In this document: one piece after another, positions 49,901 to 59,139 of the stretch
How positions within the stretch are numbered: position 1 is the stretch's first letter
Layout of the letters: each line of letters opens with the position of its first letter
Origin: Leguminivora glycinivorella
Taxonomy: Eukaryota; Arthropoda; Insecta; Lepidoptera; Tortricidae
Length of the DNA stretch: 64,000 nt
Direction of reading: 5' to 3'
NCBI RefSeq assembly: GCF_023078275.1
Contig: NC_062983.1
Location: 13,323,001 to 13,387,000 of the forward strand
Notes under the pieces: generated by a model
What the model was told of the DNA's origin: nothing
Seen by the model: only the letters and a program-made list of their open reading frames with translations
Database searches by the model: none
Translations under genes and position numbers: made by a program

Positions 49901-52710
49901 TGTCATGACGTCACGGCCGATGCTCTCGAAAACCTGCAATATACGTAACCTTAAGAAACGTTGCACGCGGCAACTTTTTACAGCGATTCAGTAGCTGAAA
50001 AGCTACGATATACAATCACTGGGGTCATCTTCCCTCGCACACATTTTAAACATAGTTATGCGGCCCTACAGTTAAGATACCTACAGTATACATACTGTAT
50101 ACTATGGAGTCGCAATTGCACACTATGCCTGCACAGATGCGGCAGAATTTCTGATAATTCTGATTAAGTTACATCACTTTCGATCATTTCAATTTCAGCT
50201 GCCAATCGACTGCCAAGATGCTTCAAGATTCTTGTAAAATTGTTTGCTAAAAATTCCTCTGTCTGCTAACCTTGTTCCGACCAAGGCTGTTGAATGGAAA
50301 GGATTTTACTGAAACAAATTATCTTTATATTCTGAACAGGAACTTGGCAAGGTCGAATTACATTAATTTGTATGTTAGGATTTGCTTTTAATTTATATCT
50401 AGATACACACAAGCAACAGCAGAAATAACAAAGACAGATATCGGAGCGACTGGCGCTCACAAATCTAGTCTCGCTTTTCAAGGCTTGCTGCGCTCGCGTT
50501 CAGAATTTTTTTAGCCCTTCAGATACTAAGTAATGATACTATACATATTGTATATGTATATATATATATCTTATGGCGACGTTACCTACCTTCTCCTGAG
50601 TGGCATATTCAGGGTTGGTGGGCGCGCATGCGCTGTCGAACGTGTAGTCGGCATGGTACCGGCGCACGCGCTCCCTGCTGTCTCCCGCGCCTGACGCACT
50701 CACCTGAGCAATATACACGCATCGTCAAAAAATGTTGATTACATCTAGTCTAGGTATCCTTTATAGAAATATAAATATTTTATTTGCAGAAAAAGGGTAC
50801 ATAGCGTCTTATTTTATTAGTATAAAATAGTTCCACCTTCTTCAGCTGTTATAAACAGCATGAAATAGTTATTTGTTATACAAGGGGGCAAAGTTGTATT
50901 TTAACGCCGAGTGTGGAATTGAAAAACGAGCAAGTGAAAGGATTCTATAGTTGAACCACGAGCGAAGCGAGTGGTTCGAAAATAGAATCCTGAACTTGCG
51001 AGTTTTTTAACACACGAGAAGTAAAATACATTTGCACCCGACTCCCGAGTCTAACACAAAACTTTTCCCCCCACTATAGCGAGGAAACTACAACGCAAAA
51101 AATGCGTTTATCACTGCTTCCAGTAGTTCCACGGGTGGTATATCATCTTTATTACTAGATTCACCTACTTTTATCAATTTTAAAGCAGTTAATTTGACTT
51201 TATTCAAGGTCAAATTACTTTACCCACTAGTGGATAAAATGCGTTTTTACCCGCTGGTATTAAAGGACAAAACACGTGTTTCCGAGCTAGTGAGGGGAAA
51301 ATAATATAAAATATAATGTAATATGAAAAAATACTTAGGTACTTTTAAATTGGTAATAGTCACTGTCTTGTCGTCAAGCACGTTCACTACAGGAACTTTG
51401 TCTTTCTCTGACCTCAACTCTCTGTAACAAGAAGATAATAATATACACCGTGTTTTTTTTTGTATAAATGAAAATGAAAATGAAATATTTATTTTTCAAG
51501 TAGGCATATTACAATGCGCATATGAACGTCAAATAAAGCTACGCCGGCTCTAACCCTACGCCTCAGCCTCGAGAAGATTTCAGTCCCCCTCAGTTGGGAG
51601 GGGGGTATCCACTATGGGACCGGCAAGAAACTCGGCGGGCAACTTCTTTTCAAAACATTACATCTTATAATTAACATGCATTAAATAACAACATACAATT
51701 TAACATGCAAAAGTATTCATCAAAGAATATGAACAGACTAGGTACTCTATGGAAATCAATTTCAATAAATTATATTATTGCTTAATAATACGTCGTTCTT
51801 CTTCAGAGAAAACATATCAAATTGTCATAGAAGAAAAAGATAATATGAATCTCAATATCATTAAATATGTAATTTACCTACACAACATAAAATATAAAAT
51901 ATTTGATGTGCTTTCTTATCTGAACTGTGTCCTCTATACATAATACAATTATTTTAATTGCTATTCGTTTTTTGTAGTTTCTGGTTCGGGCCATGCATGT
52001 TTGTCTGTCAAATAGTCCTCGACTCTGTAATAAGCCTTTAACATCAATGATTTTTTTAAGTAGTTCTTAAGAGCTGGGAGGGGTAATCTCAAAGCAGTGT
52101 CAGGTAACTTATTATAAAAATGAATGCATTGCCCAACAAATGACTTCTGTACTTTACGGACACGAAACTTCTTTATGGCAAGCTTATTTTTGTTTCTAGT
52201 GTTATAATTATGGATATCAGAATTCTTAGTGAAACAGTCTAAATTCTTAACAACATAAATTATACTATCATAAATGTATTGGGAAGCTACAGTTAAGATA
52301 TTAATTTCTTTGAAGAGTTCTCTTACTGATTCACGTGTTCCTAAGTTGTAAATAGAACGAATGGCTCTCTTTTGTAATACAAAGATAGTCTGTATGTCAG
52401 CTGCTTTGCCCCAAACCAGAATACCGTATGACATTACACTATAGGTACATGTACTTATAGGTACTCTAACATTATCTACTTTTTAGCACTCAACAAAAAC
52501 AATATCCATACAGAAAGAAGACAGCCATAGATGTAGAGGTACACAACAGGCGGTCTTGTTGCTAAAAATCGATTTCTTTCAGACAACCATTAGGTAATAA
52601 ATACAATGACATGTACAATACAACGTACAATTTAAGATAAATTATATAATTTTTTATACAAACCTTTCCGTAAACGGACGAACGCGAATAGCTAATTTAA
52701 CGTTCGACAT
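34936..52710 (-). CDS. Kinesin-3-like motor protein, 1137 aa
   Basis: ATP-driven plus-end microtubule motor. Ten phase-consistent exons: 52664-52710, 51343-51421, 50590-50703, 49749-49933, 39838-39986, 39201-39375, 38226-38326, 37804-37911, 37323-37489, 34936-37224. The motor fills residues 1 to about 375: MSNVKLAIRVRPFTER; P-loop YGQSATGKTHTMMG in exon 4; SFLEIYNERVHDLL; VREHPTRGPYVQ (kinesin-3 style); switch I NSSSSRSHA; switch II LADLAGSE split across exons 6 and 7; GANINKSLVALSNVISAL; FVPYRDSALTWLLKD; YGESASTLRWTSRAR. The last exon codes for 762 aa of tail, charged, with a possible helical stretch (YSKLKKKEEAAVSKVESMVD) and no FHA or PH domain I can see. Subfamily member not identified. 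The P-loop exon has two extra copies at 49329-49714, and intron 4 holds a gypsy element in the same orientation. Confidence 0.92.
38540..38975 (+). mobile_element. Decayed non-LTR 3' end in a kinesin intron
   Basis: Broken reading frames still show the RT C-terminal pattern (around cacaattataacacgcgatctagacac, an 'HNYNTRSRHKL'-like peptide, and a following 'FNKLPLEI'-like piece). It ends with gttgaataaaaacaatacaa. Several frame breaks; a dead copy. Confidence 0.65.
40874..41120 (-). repeat. 3' LTR of the gypsy element
   Basis: 247 bp, TG...CA ends, identical as read to 45155-45401. Contains aataaaa on the plus strand. Lies 24 bp past the end of the integrase frame. Confidence 0.95.
41144..44244 (-). 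pseudogene. Gypsy pol, broken (protease, RT, RNase H, integrase)
   Basis: Pol starts at ATG 44244, overlapping the gag stop as TAATG, so it uses reinitiation or -1 frameshifting. Protease has FLVDTGSELCV, then an in-frame TAG at 44119-44121; IIGADFL follows. RT occupies the frame down to 42688, with FSKLDLVKAYNQIPV, FGLRNARQTFQRF and catalytic YLDDFLIFS. The frame is lost near 42733 at a run of seven A (plus strand), and again near 42610 where gatc appears doubled. The third frame (42637-41144) holds the end of RNase H (VVADTLSR) and the integrase, with HPGANPSAQLIAARFVWPG, zinc-binding Cys pair CISCQR, and the DDE residues in DVHIDLIGP, IVTDRGRQFE and NGLVERFHRQLK. No chromodomain seen. Three separate lesions; at least two are indels that could also be sequencing errors. 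Confidence 0.93.
44244..45116 (-). CDS. Gypsy Gag polyprotein, 290 aa
   Basis: Forms the intracellular particle of the retrotransposon. ATG at 45116, stop at 44244-44246. The capsid-like part has VSVKIPPFWPEEPEIWFAQI, typical of arthropod gypsy Gag, and later QLVMHEQLGERKPSQFLRHL. A helical linker (IELKNEIAELRKQIQDF) and a basic RSK-rich stretch precede a single cysteine cluster, CWFHAKFGNNATRCDKPC. The frame is fully open, unlike pol. Confidence 0.93.
   Translation of the reverse strand: MANNAQKVQSDDRTSETPATFGEPVATTPAPEVYRVSVKIPPFWPEEPEIWFAQIEGQFDLSKITVDETKFNYVISHLDQQHCKEVKDLIISPPADNKYKKLKEELIKRVTVSKDKKVKQLVMHEQLGERKPSQFLRHLRDLGGPTLSEDLLLTIWRSRLPNNIQTVIAVQPDASLDLLADLADRVQDIAPASPQVVSTSSDTPGSSLIELKNEIAELRKQIQDFRINPGRSRTLYRSGPSQRQRSKSNRRSSSNYQRFPVCWFHAKFGNNATRCDKPCDFSSENLPGSQ
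45155..45401 (-). repeat. 5' LTR of the gypsy element
   Basis: 247 bp, identical as read to the other LTR, followed by tacc, the second half of the target duplication. Presumed promoter end of the element, transcribing in the same direction as the host kinesin. Confidence 0.95.
46154..47003. mobile_element. Dispersed repeat with ggttccgtac-type inverted ends
   Basis: Begins aaaaccggccaagtgcgagt and gggtcccgtac, ends ggtacggaaccctaaaaa after gacagacggacagacagacg. The two ends are short inverted repeats. The interior is AT-rich with no conserved frame. I recall this end structure as widespread in Lepidoptera; the class is not certain. Confidence 0.75.
47310..47690 (-). mobile_element. Dispersed repeat family X, copy B
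   Basis: Reverse complement of copies A and C over about 370 bp, from the accacctgtggaactac part to caactttgcccccttgtata. It lacks the last ~80 bp present in A and C. The hairpin segment gaaccactcgcttcgctcgtggttc is kept. Confidence 0.85.
48122..48196 (-). mobile_element. Short non-LTR 3' tail
   Basis: On the minus strand, cttattgtaagcctatttga followed by ataaagaatattttgattga, resembling an A-rich LINE end. No coding part remains. Confidence 0.45.
48682..48722. other. Perfect hairpin, 15-bp stem, about 11-nt loop
   Basis: aaatgattggctttg, loop tgtttaggcac, then caaagccaatcattt. It sits in kinesin intron 4 next to acagggtgtttagctaac. Stem too short for a typical pre-miRNA; may be a tiny MITE core. 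Confidence 0.7.
49329..49504 (-). other. Extra kinesin P-loop exon, copy 3
   Basis: Exact 210-bp offset from copy 2. Encodes SVAGDVISNISRLFSVCVL, TYGQSATGKTHTMMG and the same downstream segment, ending at the same phase-2 donor context (ATCAG|GTCAGTG). P-loop intact. A possible acceptor (ttcagag|AGC, phase 0) precedes it. Confidence 0.85.
49539..49714 (-). other. Extra kinesin P-loop exon, copy 2
   Basis: Same layout as copy 1 (49749-49933), but the first three codons (VFE) have no equivalent and IGRDVMTC becomes VAGDVISN. P-loop GQSATGKTHTMM is intact; the next residues read RTDTRPGL instead of GTDTQPGL, replacing the normally small Gly. Donor ATCAG|GTCAGTG is kept. Only 34 nt separate it from copy 1. 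Confidence 0.85.
50867..51300 (+). mobile_element. Dispersed repeat family X, copy C
   Basis: Nearly identical to copy A along the whole length, with a short internal duplication (cccgactcccgagt). It ends at gagctagtgaggggaaaa, 43 bp before kinesin exon 2. Confidence 0.85.
51468..52440 (-). mobile_element. 3' part of a non-LTR retrotransposon in kinesin intron 1
   Basis: A 157-codon frame (51961-52434) matches the C-terminal end of jockey/CR1-type RT proteins: SYGILVWG, LQKRAIRSIYNL, HNYNTRNKNKLAI, CIHFYNKLPDTA. It is cut off at 52434. Downstream on the minus strand is a 3' UTR with aactgagggggactgaaatc and a tail of aaataaatatttcattttca. Different family from 21140-23830. Confidence 0.85.
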
Positions 52711-55696
52711 TGTAAAACCAACTTATTACAGACTTATGAATTATTAATTGCTACTAAAGAATGTATGAATTACATACACTATTTCACTTAACTAACAAAT
52801 ACAAAAGGTAAGAAGAGTAGCCAGTAACACCAGTAAGTAAACAAATGGAACCCACTGCACTGCGCTGCCCGAAATGCACGCCGCACGCATTTTCGTTAGA
52901 CGAAGTTATTTCGGGCTCCTCAAGCTTCCTGCTAAAGGAGTTAATTATGTATATGAATAGACCGCCTCAGTGGGATTTCTTCTCGTCGCTTACTTATCAC
53001 CTTCAACGAACTAACAATGTTTTTGTATACCACTTGGTGGCAAACTAGCATACGGCCCGCCTGATGGTAAGCAGTGTATGCAAAATACATAAGTGCATTT
53101 AAACCATTGGATCCTCGACTATTGGTCAGTATGTTAATCATTAGAAAAGTAAGTTGGCACGGTGTGTGCCTAATTCCGACCTGATAGATCCCTGTCCTAG
53201 ATATTGTTAGTTCAGCGGCATGTTATCCATAACTATGAAATAATTGGCGTGAATGTGATGCCACATTCTACAAAGTATAAAGTTTAAGCTTTGAAGTTTG
53301 TGATTTTATTTTATTTAAATAAACTTTATTGCACAACCAAAGAAACATGTGCCTACAAATGACGGACTTAATGCCAAAAGGCATTCTCTACCAGTCAACC
53401 ATTAGGTTTTAATTTGGCAGGCTGCCTTTTTACTTGTGGTTATGATTTGAAGTATTTGTAATGAATGAAGGAAGGATGAAATTCTGGACCTATACCTACC
53501 GTGCTCCAGTTGATATCGGGAAGTAGCCAAAAGGACAATACCCGAAGTTACAGAACAGTATAGAAATAGTAAAATAAAGACCCACAACTCCTCCTAGGTA
53601 CAAGCAATTTATTAGTGTCTTCAACTCCTAACCAGAACGATTATAAAGTTTTTAAAATTAGTGTTATTACTTGCGCTTTTGCGTATACTTCATTTGTGAT
53701 ATGGAGTACAGTACGATTTTGATGTGCATCTCAAGTGAAGTACCTATTACCTAACTAGATACATTGGATATTTAAGTCGCTATTACCTTTAATTTCAATT
53801 CAATTCAATATTTTAACTCTCTCGTAGTAGTCCGTAGGTAAGGTACAGAATTTAAGAGCTTGCTAGAGTACGACTCACAAAGGGACTTCAAGTTTTGCCA
53901 ACCACAAAATAACTGCTCTCAGCAATGTTGAGCCGAAAGGAATCGAGAATGATCGTAAAAATAAATAAAAAAACGAAATTGAATAGTTTCCCGAGTTGTT
54001 TCATTTGTGAAATATATAATATTTCATGGGAACAGGTTATGGGCCCACCACGGCAAGCGGCAGCACCTGTAATGCGCTCAACTAGTGTCTGAACTCATGT
54101 TATTGAGTTATTAAAAATATAATTGATCTTATTCATAAGTCGATATAATATGTACATAATACAACAACAAAACCAACAATGACTTACATAGGGATACAAA
54201 TTAAAACTAAACAACATTTACATAATAATCCTCGGAGTTGAAGGTGCCCATTAGACTGGTAACGTGGCCTTATTGAACGACCAAACTTTTCGCTAGTCAA
54301 ATAAAAAAAAAGACTGAACAAGTGTATGACTAGTGTATTAATATACACCGTTAATAAACCTAACGCCGTGAAGAATATAATAACGGAAATAAAAATAAAC
54401 ACGGTGTATGTATTCCCTATGTAATCTACTAATCTATGTATGTGCACTACAGCACTGGCAGCACGTGCGTGTGAGAGACTCGCCCAAACTTTTCTATCTC
54501 AACATCTCTGATTCTCATGTAGACTATTTTCACTAGTCTGGTACGGACGCCTTCCGAGCTCGGTGATAGAAATATAAAAACTCTGCGCTTGCATCTGATT
54601 GTACGTGTTTTGGAACGCGTTACAATTCTAAAATTGACAGTGACAGGACGTGTCACAAGTGACACTGCACTGACATGACTTGTCGTCGTCAGAAAAAAAC
54701 TGAAATAACACCAATATTTCTTGCGTTTATCACTGGTTCAATCGGATTGATTTGCGTAATGTAATTTAATAAACTTCTAAAACGTTAATAAATTTACCGG
54801 CGCATTTAAAGTGTAAAGGCAAATAGCAAAACAGGTACGTACGGACTTCGCAGTTGTTACGTTACGAAATATTAATTAACGGATTTCTTTAAGTAAATAC
54901 ATCCTCTACTAGTTGGCATTAATAACGTGTAACTAAAAACCAAACAGAATTCTCATTTAGAGGTTAATTTTAGTTCTTAATTTTTTATGAGGGTTTGAGA
55001 ATTTGTTACCTACACTGTTTCAAATTAGGGTCCCATTTAACTACGTCGAATTATAAACAGTCGACTCTCGTTTTACTAATAAATATTGGCAAATATTGTT
55101 TTGTGCAAATGTTGGCTTAGGGTATAGCGCATGTTGAGAGGTCGACCGTACTGAGTACGGTTCTACAGAAAACGAGGTCATGAAAGGCCTCCGGAGGTGG
55201 TGCTCTGCACTGCGGACTGGTGCTGGTGGTACTGTAGACGACAAGCGCAAGTGTTCCTGCAGCCCACCACTACAGCACAATGGCGGCAGATGGGGGGGTC
55301 GTTTAGTGGGTAGACTTGAGGCCTCATTAGCCCTTAACAAGGAGTCTCACATAACCACTTTGGTCCGTCCCCACATCCAAGTGGTATGCGTTATTGCATT
55401 TTTCCCCCCTTAAACAAAAAAAAAAGGTATAGCGCATGTAGAACAACATGAACATAATTATTATACATGGTACCAGGAAACTTACATACCAGAAATAATG
55501 TACTATTCATTTTTCCAATTGAACTTGACATAAAGAGCTATTGTATAGTTGATATCAGATGTATCTTACAGCAGTAACACCACAAGTAGATTATTATCTC
55601 AAATGTCAACCCGTATTAGCATATCTTTTGTTAGGATGAGAATAAAGTTACTGGTAGTACTTTAAGCATGTAGTGTTATATTTGGTTTTAGACAAA
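52711..55696. other. Intergenic between kinesin and IPP isomerase
   Basis: No supported gene. A 67-codon plus frame at 52845 runs into ggtggcaaactagcatacgg-type repeat sequence and is probably chance. 53300-53410 is the minus-strand non-LTR tail shared with 3125-3240. At 55190-55430 there is a GC-richer block ending in a poly-A-like run, perhaps a retroposed fragment. The rest is AT-rich. Confidence 0.5.
53300..53410 (-). mobile_element. Non-LTR 3' tail
   Basis: On the minus strand: ggttgactggtagagaatgc, ttttggcattaagtccgtca, then gtgcaataaagtttatttaa. Same tail family as 3125-3240 and 23690-23760. Confidence 0.75.
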
Positions 55697-58600
55697 ATGT
55701 TGGCTCGGAATATATCTCGGAGTTTTTGGAATGCTCTGCGTCTGGAGACTCGATTCTTGTCTTCGGATACAGCCAAACCGCTGCCTGAAGCCAAAGAAAG
55801 TGTAGAGCCTATTCAGGTATGCTCATTAACATATTTATATTTAAATTATATAATTCAATTTTGTGCCTTTACAATCAAGGTTTACTTATTTTTAAAGTTT
55901 CAAGGCTTTGCTTGCTTAAATTTGCAAGATAGGTATGATCTTGAATATGATGTATTATGTGGCAGTCATTTAATATATTTTCTTCTTGTTATTGATTATT
56001 TAGTTTTCTTAAACATCTAGTTCGCTCTAACATCCTTACATTATTATAGGCAGAGGCACTGGACAAGGACATCTGCCTACTGGTAGATGAGAAGGACAAT
56101 ATTATTGGTACGGCAACTAAGAGGGAATGCCACAAAGTCGGGCCCGAGGGTGACATTCTGCTGCACCGAGCCTTTAGTGTCTTCCTATTTAACAAGAGAG
56201 GGGACATGTTGTTACAAAGGAGGTCAAGCCAAAAGGTAAATTATATTTTTAACTAAATGACTGAGCATTTTCACAATTTGGAACCCCCCAATTAGCGTAA
56301 GATGTTAACAAAAATTAACTCACTGTCAGTTTTGTGACGATAATTAAGCATGGAATTTCTATAAAAATATTGTTTTTGTGTTAATTACATAAACTTTAAG
56401 TGATAATCTACATTCAGAATGTGAAAAAAGTACATTTTTAGACAGATTTTATGCTTAATTGTTGTCACTAAACTAACAGCGAGTTAATTTTTGTTAACAA
56501 CTTTCGCTAATTGTCCCATATTCTAAAAATGCCCCTATACTAGAAAGAAATATAGTGTGGTCTTTCTTTTTTGTAATGGACTGTGTCATTTTGTAAGTTG
56601 GCTAATATATAATGCATTGTTTTGAAAGGCTTTAGTATTAGTACTTCCTTTTATTACTTCCTTTTGTCATGTCAATACACGTGTAAGAATTGCATTTTAA
56701 TTTATGAAAACTGGCTGCATTTGAGGTGGCTAGATAATACAGGCATGAACATAATCAGCACAATATTTTCTGCAGGTTACATATCCAGATTATTATTCGA
56801 ATGCCTGCTGCAGCCATCCATTGTACATTGACAACAAGCCCGAGAACATCATAGACGCCGCCAGGAGGAGGCTCAACCATGAACTAGGCATACCAATGGA
56901 TCAGGTAATTCTTTATTTACCTAAAAATAATTATCAAGTATCAGTTGTAGTGTAAATTACTTATAATCATCAAAAGAATTTTTGAATGAGCATTTACTTT
57001 TTTTAAAGTTGATCCAAAACAGTTCAGATCAAAAGTTGTTCGGAAGACTCTTGTGACTTCCTTTACATGTTCTATTTTGTTGTCATGTCTGTAGGTGTGT
57101 TTTGTAAAGTGAACTCACGTAGTTTAAAATTTTAAAAAAATCAAATTTTCAATCTGATGGAGACGCACGGATACCTATCCTATAACTGCAGGGACCCATA
57201 GAGATCTTGTGCAATTTTCCCCTATGACCTTTAAGATCTTCCTGCTATTCAGGAGCCTTCTCGTCATGGGAAACTGTTTAGTAAAAAAAGATACCGACGA
57301 ATTTAGAACTTCCTCCTTATTTTTTTAAGTTATTTAAAATAACGATATATCAAATTGTAATTATAATAACCTAACCACAAAATTAAAATTTTGAAAAACC
57401 CCCCCGACCGCGACATAGTAGACCGATTTTCTTGAAACATGGCTTGAAACTAAATATAAATCGGTTCATCCGTTCGGGAGCTACAATGCCACATAAAGAC
57501 ACACACACAAACAGACAGACAGACACGTCAAACTTACAACACCCCGTCGTTTTTGCATCGGGGATTAAAGAAGGTAGTGCACCTTCCAAATCCACAGCGC
57601 AAGCTTCGTCAAATCCTCCTCTTATTGAAGTCGGTTAAAAACATGAATGTGTCCAGATGGCGCCGGAACTGTTCACGTTCCTGACGCGCGTGCACTACCA
57701 CGACCCCGGCGACGGCGTGTTCGGCGAGCACGAGATCGACCACGTGCTGTTCCTGCAGAGCGACGTCAAGATCAAGCCCAACTCGGACGAGATCTCCGAG
57801 TACTGCTTCGTGCCCAAGAACGAGTTCAATGCGTAAGTAGAAAACCATTTTAACCCAAAGTCACCAACCTAGCTTGACTCTTTAGGGGTTCTAGCTAAAT
57901 TCGACGTTACATAGCGTAAGTTCATAAATCGAGGACGACCGATGTCGACCATAGAGTGACGTCAAGATCAAGCCCAACTCCGACGAGATCTCGGAGTTCT
58001 GTTTCGTGCCCAAGAACGAGCTCAACGCGTAAGTAGAAGTCAATTTCCATCGTGTAGTCCCTTATTATCTAATTATTAGAGGATCTAATTAGTCGTTCTA
58101 GCTATATTCGACATTCCATAGCGTAAGTATTCATAGATACAGATGGTCGATTGGTCGAGATCGAACACTTGTCTTACTGTACAGCGACGTCAAGAGTCAA
58201 GACCAAGGAAGTAAGTAGAAGACCATTTACTGTCACAAACCGAATGCGAACCATGTCAAAAGAAAATCAATTTTTAAGTAGAATTTAGGTCAGTATCAGA
58301 AAGGCAAAAAGATTATCAACTGGTCTAGGTTTGAATTCTACAAATCACTAAATTATTTAACTACTTTCTCTAAATTATTTACAGCTATCTATTTGGATAG
58401 AATCTTAATTAATATCTAGATTTACCGTTTGATTAAGATGTTTAGCCTAGTTTATTAGTCATTCTACATATTTTACCTCCAATGGAAATAGATAGAAGGT
58501 CTTACAAGTTATTATGTAGTTATGTACAGTCAGCCAAAAAAGTGGTTTACTACTTTTCGTCCTTATGTGTTTAACATAGAGTCGAAAAGTAGTAAACCAC

Positions 58601-59139
58601 TTTCTTGGCTCACCGTACCTACCTGTAGGTACATAATTTCATGTTCTACAATATTTACATTACTAAATATAGTTTCCACTGGTCATAGCATGCTAGTTCA
58701 GTGGCCACATATATGACACTTTAGTTACATGGAAAATATTTCGATGAAATTACCCGCCAGTCGAAATTGTCCCCTGTACCTTATCTATCCTCTTGGCGCC
58801 CAATGTACTTTCTGAAGTACATTTGGTTTCAATGGAATTAAAAATTTTCGAAACAAATGAAATTGAATTCAATTTCAAGTACAATAAGAATCAAAATTCC
58901 TTAGCAAAAATTTTGTATTGTGGGCGCTACGAGGCTGTATAAATTTACCTTCCTTAATTACCTACATATGTACTGTAGTACTGAATTAAAATTTCAGATT
59001 TATCCCGACATTGGAAGGGCCCATAACACCCTGGTTCAACATGATCAGGCGCCATAGACTGAAGCTATGGTGGGACAACCTCCACCGCCTCAACGAACTC
59101 GCTGAGCCTGAGAAAATACACAAGTTCATAGACAAATAG
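55697..59139 (+). CDS. IDI1: Isopentenyl-diphosphate delta-isomerase, 250 aa
   Basis: Interconverts IPP and DMAPP, the starter step of isoprenoid synthesis, which in insects feeds juvenile hormone. Five exons, all in phase: 55697-55816, 56050-56235, 56776-56904, 57657-57832, 58998-59139. The N-terminus MLARNISRSFWNALRLETRF is an amphipathic basic stretch like a mitochondrial presequence. Then the Nudix-fold core: DICLLVDEKDNIIGTATKRE, LHRAFSVFLFNKRGDMLLQR, catalytic Cys in NACCSHP (about 113-114), RRRLNHELGI, and the metal/catalytic Glu in FGEHEIDHVLF (about 169-171). WFNMIRRHRLKLWWDNL closes the C-terminus. Start chosen at 55697 because the upstream frame has no ATG. Exon 4 is unusually GC-rich against its introns, and its 3' part is repeated downstream. 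Confidence 0.95.
55989..56049 (+). other. IPP isomerase intron 1 (short) and acceptor
   Basis: Donor CAG|GTATGC at 55816/55817 and acceptor ttattatag at 56049 give a 233-nt intron; the reading frame stays open well into it, so an unspliced product would differ only after residue 40. Confidence 0.5.
57367..57570 (-). repeat. Dispersed GTCT/GACA-containing repeat, copy 3
   Basis: aacctaaccacaaaattaaa, cgcgacatagtagaccgatt, ggttcatccgttcgggagct, GACA-rich stretch, acttacaacaccccgtcg. Same family and orientation as 27430-27648. Inside IPP isomerase intron 3, ending shortly before exon 4. Confidence 0.75.
57955..58028 (+). other. Second copy of the 3' part of IPP isomerase exon 4
   Basis: 74 bp matching 57759-57832, followed by the same donor (GC|GTAAGTAGAAG) and preceded by an acceptor-like ccatag. 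It encodes SDVKIKPNSDEISEFCFVPK and onward with no stop. Of seven differences from exon 4, five are synonymous and two conservative (Tyr to Phe, Phe to Leu). Confidence 0.85.
58183..58210 (+). repeat. Third, decayed copy of the exon 4 end
   Basis: cagcgacgtcaagagtcaag, a few bases, then gtaagtagaagaccattt: the start and the donor of the repeated block with most of the exon deleted. Donor-to-donor spacing is 196 bp (57833 to 58029), then 182 bp (to 58211). Confidence 0.75.
58524..58618. mobile_element. Short palindromic MITE, family Z copy 2
   Basis: gtacagtcagccaaaaaagt ... actttcttggctcaccgtac, with the interior gtttactacttttcg / cgaaaagtagtaaac folding back. Matches 31564-31646. Inside IPP isomerase intron 4. 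Confidence 0.85.

Noticed and set aside
49319..49966. A single 215-codon exon with three P-loops as the normal kinesin product
   Set aside because: Would insert 140 residues in the motor core; the in-phase acceptor at 49933 and donor at 49749 give a normal motor from copy 1 alone.
52845..53048. Small gene divergent from the kinesin promoter
   Set aside because: The frame runs into a dispersed repeat (ggtggcaaactagcatacgg) and has no donor that extends it.
55673..55696. Upstream start for IPP isomerase
   Set aside because: The frame opens with GTG after a stop, without ATG; an acceptor-like ttttag lies just before the ATG at 55697.
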